This document shows, one piece after another, positions 1 to 6,390 of a DNA stretch of 6,957 nt (positions are counted from its first letter, which is position 1; every line of letters starts with the position of its first letter). A model generated the notes under the pieces. The model saw nothing but the letters and a program-made list of their open reading frames with translations, made no database searches and had not been told where the DNA came from. Origin of the DNA: Euryarchaeota archaeon UBA501 (GTDB taxonomy: Archaea; Thermoplasmatota; Poseidoniia; Poseidoniales; Thalassarchaeaceae); NCBI GenBank assembly GCA_002505685.1, contig DAVT01000052.1, positions 2,493 to 9,449 on the forward strand, read 5' to 3'. The translations under genes and the position numbers were made by a program.

Positions 1-137
1 TATGCGTCAAAGCGACCCAATTCCAATAGCCAAGATTCCAACTCTTCGGCAGAATCAATCTCGCGATCCAAAAATTCCTGATAGAGGGGCTGAAGTTCAT
101 CCCAATTTCTGGCATTAAGGCCATCTACAGAGACCAA
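1..137 (-). CDS. Probable M3-family oligoendopeptidase (PepF-like), N-terminal fragment
   Basis: Only the first 45 codons lie in the window; the gene continues past the left edge. The readable protein contains NARNWDELQPLYQEFLDREI and then SAEELESWLLELG. This resembles the N-terminal helical region of M3 zinc oligoendopeptidases, which commonly begin with a 'W..L.PLY..LLDR.I.S.EELE.WL' pattern. The family cleaves short peptides in the cytoplasm. The HExxH active site would be several hundred residues downstream and cannot be seen, so the family call rests on this one segment. The likely start is TTG at 135-137, because there is an in-frame stop (147-149, the end of the preceding gene) just upstream and no in-frame ATG or GTG between. 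A GAGGTGG ribosome-binding sequence at 142-148 supports this start. It is the last visible gene of the hel308 operon, 9 nt after the CxxC protein gene. Confidence 0.62.
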   Translation of the reverse strand, partial: MVSVDGLNARNWDELQPLYQEFLDREIDSAEELESWLLELGRFDA

Positions 138-141
138 GGTT

Positions 142-148
142 CCACCTC
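142..148 (-). promoter_or_regulatory. Shine-Dalgarno site overlapping the upstream stop codon
   Basis: On the minus strand the bases read GAGGTGG, and their 5' end overlaps the TGA stop (147-149) of the CxxC protein gene. They sit 4 nt before the TTG proposed as the start of the peptidase gene. This decides the start codon, since no ATG is available in frame, and it suggests translational coupling of the two genes. Confidence 0.55.
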
Positions 149-467
149 AGGGGTTGTTGACACGATTGCCTTGGGAACGAACTGATTTCGGACCATCCGG
201 CAATCCATTTTCATCCCGTGTGTGTTTTTGGCAACGCCATACTTCAACCTCTGCTTCGACTTTCTCGATAATTTGCTCCAATTCCGGATGGTCAGGGTTG
301 TTTTTCTTTGTCCAGCATCCCAAACAATGTCTCTCCCCTTCCACATCGACAAAATTCATCGGTGTACATTGGATGTTGCAAACAACGCATCTTCGCCAAG
401 CGTGGTGCTTCGCCATGATTTCGGGCAAATCTTCGAGGCAATAAGGCGTTTCGTTTTGCCTTTTCAA
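147..467 (-). CDS. Small CxxC-CxxC putative zinc-binding protein, function unknown
   Basis: A 106-residue protein that I do not recognise by family. It carries two CxxC knuckles, C27-V-V-C30 and C48-L-G-C51, with an extra C34 between them. That is the layout of a small zinc ribbon or LIM/treble-clef-like finger. A helical acidic stretch follows (about 60-76, rich in E, I and V), then C79 and H82, and a Gly/Pro/Asn-rich, probably unstructured tail ending VNNP. The start shown is TTG at 465-467, only 3 nt after the cgi121 stop, with no clear ribosome-binding site. An ATG at codon 18 (414-416) would give an 89-residue protein and keep all the knuckles; I cannot decide between them. Its position between cgi121 and the peptidase gene argues that it is a real gene cotranscribed with hel308. 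A nucleic-acid-binding or adaptor role is possible but unproven. Confidence 0.72.
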   Translation of the reverse strand: MKRQNETPYCLEDLPEIMAKHHAWRRCVVCNIQCTPMNFVDVEGERHCLGCWTKKNNPDHPELEQIIEKVEAEVEVWRCQKHTRDENGLPDGPKSVRSQGNRVNNP

Positions 468-470
468 TTC

Positions 471-1076
471 TCAACTGAAATCAGCCAAGGTGATGTGTGC
501 CAATGCGGAGCGTTCAATCGCATTGAAATCACCCGAACCTCCGCTTTCAATCTCCAATTCGAGTCGTTCAATACTATTCTCGCTCGGCATGGGCAGGTGC
601 GGTAGCAAATCTGCCCCAAGAACGGTCATCAATCGATTCGCTTCTAGATCCAATTCATGCCGCTCAAGACTCGGCCAAGTAACATCCTGAATTTTTCCGG
701 TGGGAAATTCAGGGAGGTGTACAAGCCAAGCAGTATCATCTCCATTTTGAATTCCTGCGCGCTCAAATCCGATTCGGATTTGGTGCGTGCCAGCAATCAG
801 TCGAATGAATTCAACATCTACTGAATTTGCTCGCATTGTATCGTTTGCATGGCGTGCCGACAATCCCAACCAAGCAGTCCAAAGCTGCCTTTCACTCACT
901 GCTGCAGGGCCACCGAGAAGCAACCATGAATCGTCTTTTCTCGAATCATTCATCGCCGAAATAAGCACATTTGAATCAGAAATTTTCTCATCGAATTTCA
1001 GGCCCCAACACGGATACGGTATGCGGGACATGACCAAAGGGAGTTGGCCCCCCCTCATCAATCGGTCGGCAATCAC
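471..1076 (-). CDS. cgi121: KEOPS complex subunit Cgi121-like protein
   Basis: A 201-residue protein with the Cgi121 pattern. A hydrophobic segment (WLLLGG, 51-56) is followed by a helix (about 61-75), then the diagnostic block VDVEFIRLIAGTHQIRIGFE (86-105), matching the family's 'E.LRYLAG.RQI..A...G' core. An AGIQNGDDTAWLVHL strand comes next. The C-terminal NAIERSALAHITLADF resembles the 'LE..ALLDL' end of archaeal homologues. In the family, Cgi121 binds the Bud32 kinase and the tRNA 3' end and helps KEOPS make t6A37 on ANN-decoding tRNAs in the cytoplasm. Archaeal versions are often near 150 residues; this one is longer, with an N-terminal stretch of about 35 residues and a loop around 122-170. 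The start is GTG at 1074-1076, overlapping the hel308 TGA as GTGA, so translation is probably coupled. No other KEOPS subunit is in the window. The call is made by eye from a weakly conserved family. Confidence 0.75.
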   Translation of the reverse strand: MIADRLMRGGQLPLVMSRIPYPCWGLKFDEKISDSNVLISAMNDSRKDDSWLLLGGPAAVSERQLWTAWLGLSARHANDTMRANSVDVEFIRLIAGTHQIRIGFERAGIQNGDDTAWLVHLPEFPTGKIQDVTWPSLERHELDLEANRLMTVLGADLLPHLPMPSENSIERLELEIESGGSGDFNAIERSALAHITLADFS

Positions 1077-3610
1077 CTCTTCGCCTGAATCGCTCTTTCA
1101 GCAGATTGCATGATGTTCTGCACCAATTGTGGACTCCAGCCACGTTCATCTGCAAGTTTTTGAGCGGCTTTCTTGGTGATACCACAGATTTCGAGCGGAG
1201 TCCTATACCCGTGGTTCGCGAGTGTGCGTGCGCGAACTCGACCTACGCCGCGAATCGAGATTAGGGACAACAAATCTTCTCTGCAACCATTGGGTATTCT
1301 CCGGCGCATGATGTCTAGAATTTCGATTAATTCGACATCAGAATCGACCAATAGCGGGTCGGTTTCCTCATCGTTGGCACAAATTTGTCGTGCTGCATTC
1401 ATCAACCAATCCGCATGGTCGACACGAACTCGCAAATCCCCAGGGGCAACTCCCAAATCACGCTCAATTTCTCTCAGCGTGCTCTCATCAATCCATTGCT
1501 CAAGCGTCCAAGCACTCTTGGCCAAACTCTCAGCCTCAGGCATGTATCCCAATGAGTTCAATTCATGTCCATCTAGAAGTGTTTGATCTGACATCGCACC
1601 GACTTTTTCGGACATCATTTGCATTTGTTTTCCAGATGGCCAAAGCGGAGGGAAATCAGGAGTGCAGGTGACCAAATGCAGTAGGGCCCAAGGTGAAATT
1701 GAGCGATCCTCAATGATTCTGCACAATATTTTTCGCGCTTTTCGCAATCCTTCACGAAGAATCAATCCGGATAATGGATCCAGATACAATCGACTCACAC
1801 GTTCTCCAAATGGAGTTGCTGCATATGTCATCGCCGGAGAGTCAGGAATCACTTCTTCGGGAGGTGGCGTCGAAAGTTCTCCTGCGGTTTGGAAGCCAAT
1901 GACAGCAGGACGTTTAGGCCGAGGCTTAGGCTCGACATATTCTTGCAAACCTACGCCTTCAATCGATTCTGCGCTTTGGGCCCACATTGGTTTTTCATCA
2001 TCCCACTCTTCCTCAGTTTCAATAGATTCACTGGCAGCCAAGCGTTTTGCAACACTCGGGTCTTCACCGGTTCGTTCAATGAATCGATGTTCTGTTAACC
2101 AAGCGATGATTCCATCAATTCGCCCTTGCAACCAATCGTTTTCAACCCCATGTCCAAGGAAGGTTTGTTGGAAAAATCGACCCAATGAATCTCGGTCGCG
2201 CTGACCCCCGGTGGCGATCGCTGCTAGGACGTGTACCCGCATGGCAGGATCTGCTGCCAGTTTCGATTCAACATCCTCAGGGTCGTTATTGAAGTACAAA
2301 TCAGCAATGTCATCGGCATGCTCCAAATGCCTTGCAATCAGCCATGCGTCACCCAACGGATCATACCGTGGTCGTCCAGCACGCCCCAACATTTGGTGGA
2401 CTTCCATCCTCGGCAATGGTCGATTGAGTCCGTCATCCCAACGGGTGAGATCTCGTACAACAACTCGACGTGCCGGCAAATTCACACCTGCCGCCAAGGT
2501 TGGAGTAGCACAAATGGCGAACAGAATTCGATTGCGAAACGCATCTTCGATGATTCGCCTTTGTCCAGTGGTCAATCCAGCATGGTGGAAGGCAACACCG
2601 CCTCGCAGGGCTTCCGCAAGTCTCTCTCCCATCAGTGTTGATTCTTCACTTGATTCAACTTCGCGAGCCAGATCGGCCAGCTTTGCGATTCTCGCATCGA
2701 CCTCAAATCCTTCTGGCGCTTTGTCGGATTCTTTCAACCAAGATTGCATGCGTTTGAAGAACCACTTTCCGAGTTTTGTGGCGCTTCCTTCAGCATAACG
2801 TCGTGTCGAGCGGAAGACGAGAACCTGTCCACCATCACTGACAGTTGAACTCAGAACATTGCGTAAATCATCCCCTTCATCATCCAAAGTAAACGGTGGA
2901 GGGAGTTCCATATTTTCGACATCCGGACCAACCTGAAGCCGAGGTTCCACCAATCCATCACAAACAGTTCCGTATCGAAGGATTACGGGGCGCCAATCAG
3001 ATTGGATTTTTGTCGCCTTCAACCAATCTGCGATATCGTCGGCATTTCCAACAGTCGCTGAAAGTGCAATGATTTGTGCATCCGGACGTTCGTGTTTGAC
3101 TCGGGCCAAGTTGACCTCCATGGTCGGTCCACGACTATGATCATGAATCAGGTGAACCTCATCGGCGACCACGATGCTGACTTGATTGAGAAACCCATCT
3201 CGATTCCGCATCAATGAGTCGAATTTTTCGCTGGTGGCAACAATGACATCCGCTTCATCCAGAGATACGGTTTCTCCGGCTCTATCTCCAACGGCCATGC
3301 CCACAGAGAATCCTAGATATTCGCCTGCTTGTCGTAATTCTCCGACTTTTTCGGAAGCCAGCGCCTTTAGCGGAACTAGATAGAACGCGCGACTACCTGG
3401 AGCATCCACAAGTATACGTTGAATGATGGCTAGGTAGGCGATCAAACTCTTTCCACTGGCCGTAGGAATGGCCAACAACAAGTTCTCCCCGGAAAGCGCG
3501 ATTGGCAAAGCCTCTGCTTGAGGGGGATGAAGGCGCGTAATTTTCCATTCATCAACCAACAAATCGATGACGTTCTGAGGCAGGTCGAGTTCGCGAACCT
3601 CATCGACCAT
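1073..3610 (-). CDS. hel308: Hel308-type Ski2-like superfamily 2 DNA helicase
   Basis: An ATP-dependent 3'-5' DNA helicase. Archaeal Hel308 acts on forked DNA and recombination intermediates at stalled replication forks. From the ATG at 3608-3610 (845 residues) the motifs run in order: Q-motif LHPPQAEAL (27-35), Walker A PTASGKS (49-55), Ia VPLKALASEK (79-88), DEVH box (150-153), SAT (184-186), LVFRSTRR (264-271), HHAGL (342-346), motif V TPTLAAGVNLP (369-379) and motif VI QMLGRAGRPRYD (406-417). Then come a winged helix (about 448-518), the TPFGERVSRLYLDPLSG entry to the ratchet domain (about 599-748), and a C-terminal helix-hairpin-helix with GRVRAR, the family's RAR latch (about 787-795). 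Most Hel308 proteins are near 700-730 residues; the excess is mainly an acidic, Pro-rich insertion of about 80 residues after the winged helix. The frame stays open to an ATG at 3736, but that start would overlap the divergent gene by 40 nt and adds non-conserved residues. It heads the minus-strand operon. Confidence 0.95.
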   Translation of the reverse strand: MVDEVRELDLPQNVIDLLVDEWKITRLHPPQAEALPIALSGENLLLAIPTASGKSLIAYLAIIQRILVDAPGSRAFYLVPLKALASEKVGELRQAGEYLGFSVGMAVGDRAGETVSLDEADVIVATSEKFDSLMRNRDGFLNQVSIVVADEVHLIHDHSRGPTMEVNLARVKHERPDAQIIALSATVGNADDIADWLKATKIQSDWRPVILRYGTVCDGLVEPRLQVGPDVENMELPPPFTLDDEGDDLRNVLSSTVSDGGQVLVFRSTRRYAEGSATKLGKWFFKRMQSWLKESDKAPEGFEVDARIAKLADLAREVESSEESTLMGERLAEALRGGVAFHHAGLTTGQRRIIEDAFRNRILFAICATPTLAAGVNLPARRVVVRDLTRWDDGLNRPLPRMEVHQMLGRAGRPRYDPLGDAWLIARHLEHADDIADLYFNNDPEDVESKLAADPAMRVHVLAAIATGGQRDRDSLGRFFQQTFLGHGVENDWLQGRIDGIIAWLTEHRFIERTGEDPSVAKRLAASESIETEEEWDDEKPMWAQSAESIEGVGLQEYVEPKPRPKRPAVIGFQTAGELSTPPPEEVIPDSPAMTYAATPFGERVSRLYLDPLSGLILREGLRKARKILCRIIEDRSISPWALLHLVTCTPDFPPLWPSGKQMQMMSEKVGAMSDQTLLDGHELNSLGYMPEAESLAKSAWTLEQWIDESTLREIERDLGVAPGDLRVRVDHADWLMNAARQICANDEETDPLLVDSDVELIEILDIMRRRIPNGCREDLLSLISIRGVGRVRARTLANHGYRTPLEICGITKKAAQKLADERGWSPQLVQNIMQSAERAIQAKR

Positions 3611-3696
3611 GGCATCTGACCCGTGTTCATCGTCCAAAAGGATACGGGTGTAGAGCCACGGAAGTCTGAAGTGCTCCCCAATGCTAAGGGGCTTCG
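3611..3696. promoter_or_regulatory. Divergent intergenic region between hel308 and the TerB-like gene
   Basis: If hel308 starts at 3610, these 86 nt separate two divergently transcribed genes and should hold both promoters. No convincing archaeal TATA box or BRE is visible; the most AT-rich patch is a short AAAAGGATAC near 3636. The hel308 side lacks a clear Shine-Dalgarno. If hel308 starts at 3736 instead, the interval is coding and there is no intergenic space. The promoter role is inferred from gene orientation only. Confidence 0.35.
3686..3691 (+). promoter_or_regulatory. Shine-Dalgarno site of the TerB-like gene
   Basis: AAGGGG lies 5 nt upstream of the ATG at 3697. It supports that start over the internal ATGs inside the first membrane helix. 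Its GGGG can pair with a CCCC at 3676-3679, but the stem is only 4 bp. Confidence 0.55.
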
Positions 3697-4377
3697 ATGG
3701 CAAGAGGCGAGGGACCCGAAGAAGAGTTGGCATCACGCCTTTCTCTCTTTGATGATGAGCCCGATATCAACGACTGGTTCGAGGTCGCCTTGGGCGCTGC
3801 GATGATTACGATGGGTCTTCATCAGTTGTTCAATCCAGGTGGTCTTTTCGAAACCGGAGTGATGCAGTGGTTGGGCGCTGCAGTAGTCGCTTTGGGATTC
3901 ATTTTGCTCGGTCATGGAATCAAGGACATGTTGCTCAAAGAAGTGCGTTCCTCAATCATTCGTCTAGACATGGATGATGCTGGTAGTAGCATCGATTACG
4001 GACTAATCAGAGATGTTCTACTTCACCCCGATAAATATCAACAATTGCTCTATGATGCATATGAAATGGCATATGCAGATGGAATTCTCACAGAGGATGA
4101 GCGAAATGAGTTGAGTGCCCTCGCACGGGTTTTGCAGGTTCCAGAACGCAGTGCGGCTCGAATGGCCACACGGGCTGCGATTGAATCGGCTTTGGAAGAC
4201 AACCACGTCTCTGAGGCCGAGATGGATTTGATTGTTGGCGCAGCCCGCCCACTAGGACTTTCTGACAAACAATTGGCACGCATCGTTGAGGCGTTAAGAG
4301 ATCATGACTTGGACGCCGAAGAGCGAGCCATGCTCGACGAAATGTTGGATTCAATCCCCGACGAAGAAGAAGAGTGA
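3697..4377 (+). CDS. Two-helix membrane protein with cytoplasmic TerB-like domain
   Basis: A 226-residue protein. A short acidic N-terminus (1-27, with DDEPDINDW) precedes two hydrophobic helices, about 28-45 (FEVALGAAMITMGLHQLF) and 54-75 (GVMQWLGAAVVALGFILLG), joined by a short loop. K, R and E residues follow the second helix, so both ends are probably cytoplasmic. Residues about 113-215 are helical and resemble the TerB (tellurite-resistance B-like) fold. YEMAYADGILTEDERNEL (122-139) matches the 'A.ADG.v...E...L' signature, and acidic repeats recur at about 167-180 (EDNHVSEAEMDL) and 202-214 (DHDLDAEERAMLD). The protein ends in a DEEEE tail. TerB-like domains bind metal ions through acidic clusters and occur in membrane-linked stress and defence contexts; the substrate here is unknown and tellurite resistance should not be assumed. 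It is transcribed away from hel308 and converges on the surface-protein gene with 3 nt between stops. Confidence 0.78.
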   Translation: MARGEGPEEELASRLSLFDDEPDINDWFEVALGAAMITMGLHQLFNPGGLFETGVMQWLGAAVVALGFILLGHGIKDMLLKEVRSSIIRLDMDDAGSSIDYGLIRDVLLHPDKYQQLLYDAYEMAYADGILTEDERNELSALARVLQVPERSAARMATRAAIESALEDNHVSEAEMDLIVGAARPLGLSDKQLARIVEALRDHDLDAEERAMLDEMLDSIPDEEEE

Positions 4378-4380
4378 TTA

Positions 4381-6351
4381 TTACAAGATTTCACTTGCCA
4401 AAGCCATCCCTTGTTCGCGTCGATCTTTCTCAACGACGGCGGCCGTAATCAATACACAGAACCCTGCGAATGTAACCCAAAAGTCGTGTGGAATTAACCC
4501 GTTTGAGGTTTCGATTCCTTGCGGGGTGATGAGATCATTGGCGTAAACAGAATTTGGGCGAATTGAGAGCTCCATCGCATCGATTCCACAATCACAGAAT
4601 GAAACGGACAACAATTCCGGCTTGACCGCTTGTGTAATTGCTCGCCAATCGTTGGAACTGATTGTATCTGGGCGACTGGTCCAAGCAGGTGAAGTGAGAG
4701 AACCGATACCTGGGTCTGAAACCATATCCCAATCGATGTGCACTACACTTCCCCTCGGTTCCTCATCGACAATTAGCAGCGCTTCAAGAAGCAACAAATC
4801 CAGCGCGAGCAATCGTCCAGAGCGCAGAATAAATCGAACATCATTTTCTTCTGAAAGGCGACCATCATTCAATTTTCCAAAGACCAATCGATCTAAATCG
4901 ACATTTTCCAATTCCTCTGCTTGAATTTGCCATCGCCCATCTCCAATTGGATGGAATGATTTGATGGTCAGCATAAGTTCGAGTTCTTCGCCCTCATTCA
5001 TGCCCATGAATCCACCATACCACTGAGGGCCAAACTCCCCTTGATCATCATGCACAACTCCCTGATAGATTCGATTCAATCTCTTCTCAAGCAACTCATC
5101 AAATGTCATTTCTCCAGGATTTGGAGACTCATTTGAAATCGAGATAGCAGGAGAAATGATGCCGCCAAAGAGAAGCAATAGAATTGCAACTGGTAGCAAG
5201 AATCGCGGTAACCAAGGGGATGAGAGTTTCATCAAATAACCACTCAATGCAATCAAAATCGAAACACTCGCAAGAACCATTGTCATCACGCCCGCCCCTG
5301 CCGATTGGCTGGATTTTTCGGTTTGTCCGACCTGTGAACTTCCCGTATCCCAAGTCGCATCTCCTGTAAATTCCTCAGGGGTCGTACTTCCAATTCCCAT
5401 GATTGTTTGCGAGCCGGTGAAACTGTATGTCTGATACCTGTCATTCATTCCATTCCAACAAAGAGTGTGTTCTCCTGCCTTGGGTTCTATCCAGCGGATA
5501 TCGTTGACGACAAGATCCCCCTCGTATTTGGTCCGAATTTCAGGCATACCCTCCGAACGCCCCTCTTCATCCCAGAAATCGGGTATGACATTCGATTGTT
5601 CGACTTCAGATGGGGCAGAATCCCATGAAATGGACACCGATATTGAACTCAGTTGGTCATCTACATCGAATTGAAAACAATCCACATCTGCACCCATCAA
5701 TCCTCCTTTTGTTGAGGTGCCCATCAGTGTAATTTCACGAGGTTCAGAAAAACTGGTTGGCTCATCGAAATTGGATTCGGAAGCATCGATACTCCATTCA
5801 ATGGGTAAATCGATTTTTGATTCCCCAGCCAAATACAATTCCCAAGTGACAGGTTGTTCAATATCAAAGGAGATGCGAACGAATACCTCGTCCCCGGAGG
5901 CTATAATTCGACCATTTGAATAATCGATTTCGACATTTTCAAGGACATACGCACCTTGATTTCCAACCGAAGGTGGTTCGATTATCCAAGAATTGGAAGA
6001 TGGTCCTACAACCAATTCGACATACAAATCAGGTCTCGTAATACCCAAGCCATCTTCGGTAATTCGCAAGTCGAATACCATTCTCTCGACAATACCAGGT
6101 AGTAGGCTCACTGTGGTTTGATCTGGACTCATTGGGAATTCGAGAACAACAGTTACCGGTTGTGCGGGATTGGCTTGCCGCTCTTCTCCACTGAGCACCG
6201 AGTCTCCCACCGCTTGGGTGGACAACGAGCAACTTTCATTCGAGCACACCAGATTCAATCTCTGATTTTCCATTGATAAATCAGCGGTTACAATCGGGGA
6301 ATAAAGGAGTGCAATCAAGGCGAATGAGACCATCCAATGACCCCACCGCAT
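4381..6351 (-). CDS. Large secreted/membrane-anchored surface protein of unknown function
   Basis: A 656-residue protein that I do not recognise. It starts with a signal-peptide-like segment (about 7-23, hydrophobic, ending near VTADLS). Residues about 24-350 form a presumably external, beta-rich, acidic region with Cys pairs C36/C41 and C225/C298 that could be disulfides, ending in a Ser/Thr/Gly/Gln-rich linker (332-353). Two membrane helices follow, about 354-375 and 383-403, joined by a short loop carrying K and R. A second external domain (about 404-620) includes a very hydrophobic stretch, LLALDLLLLEALLIV (514-528), and a CDC (586-588). A last helix (about 623-641) is followed by EKDRR, placing the C-terminus inside. 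The gene ends in tandem stops (TAA TAA). The start used is ATG at 6349-6351; an ATG at codon 7 (6331-6333) has a GGTGGGG upstream and would leave a shorter signal peptide. It lies 39 nt downstream of the SprT-like gene and probably shares its transcript. Confidence 0.8.
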   Translation of the reverse strand: MRWGHWMVSFALIALLYSPIVTADLSMENQRLNLVCSNESCSLSTQAVGDSVLSGEERQANPAQPVTVVLEFPMSPDQTTVSLLPGIVERMVFDLRITEDGLGITRPDLYVELVVGPSSNSWIIEPPSVGNQGAYVLENVEIDYSNGRIIASGDEVFVRISFDIEQPVTWELYLAGESKIDLPIEWSIDASESNFDEPTSFSEPREITLMGTSTKGGLMGADVDCFQFDVDDQLSSISVSISWDSAPSEVEQSNVIPDFWDEEGRSEGMPEIRTKYEGDLVVNDIRWIEPKAGEHTLCWNGMNDRYQTYSFTGSQTIMGIGSTTPEEFTGDATWDTGSSQVGQTEKSSQSAGAGVMTMVLASVSILIALSGYLMKLSSPWLPRFLLPVAILLLLFGGIISPAISISNESPNPGEMTFDELLEKRLNRIYQGVVHDDQGEFGPQWYGGFMGMNEGEELELMLTIKSFHPIGDGRWQIQAEELENVDLDRLVFGKLNDGRLSEENDVRFILRSGRLLALDLLLLEALLIVDEEPRGSVVHIDWDMVSDPGIGSLTSPAWTSRPDTISSNDWRAITQAVKPELLSVSFCDCGIDAMELSIRPNSVYANDLITPQGIETSNGLIPHDFWVTFAGFCVLITAAVVEKDRREQGMALASEIL

Positions 6352-6353
6352 AC

Positions 6354-6367
6354 CCTCAGGAATGAGG
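6354..6367 (-). promoter_or_regulatory. Small hairpin covering the ribosome-binding site of the surface-protein gene
   Basis: On the minus strand CCTCA and TGAGG form a perfect 5-bp stem with a TTCC loop. The 3' arm, TGAGG, is the only Shine-Dalgarno-like sequence before the ATG at 6351 and sits 2 nt from it. Folding would hide the ribosome-binding site. The stem is short, so the regulatory role is speculative. Confidence 0.25.
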
Positions 6368-6390
6368 CATGGGGCTTAGCCCTTCGTCCG

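Noticed and set aside
125..352. 75-codon minus-strand frame overlapping the CxxC gene
   Set aside because: It is a frame-shifted reading of the CxxC gene. It lacks the paired cysteines and does not fit the operon spacing.
154..605. Plus-strand frames of 96 and 127 codons
   Set aside because: They are antisense to the CxxC and cgi121 genes, with no ribosome-binding site or motif.
1662..2798. Long plus-strand open frames of 180 and 195 codons at 1662-2204 and 2211-2798
   Set aside because: They lie wholly antisense to hel308. Their translations are rich in Ser, Arg, Pro and Cys with no motif, and the opposite strand encodes clear helicase motifs.
3676..3691. CCCC...GGGG inverted repeat before the TerB-like start
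   Set aside because: Only 4 bp with an 8-nt loop; not distinguishable from chance.
3697..4377. Idea that the TerB-like gene, helicase and SprT-like protease form a defence island
   Set aside because: Hel308 and Cgi121 are core archaeal genes, the strands and spacing do not group all three into one unit, and no nuclease, toxin or mobile marker is present.
6373..6383. Inverted repeat GGGCTTAGCCC between the SprT-like and surface-protein genes
   Set aside because: At best a 4-bp stem with a 3-nt loop and no T-tract follows. It is too weak to call a terminator between two genes that look cotranscribed.
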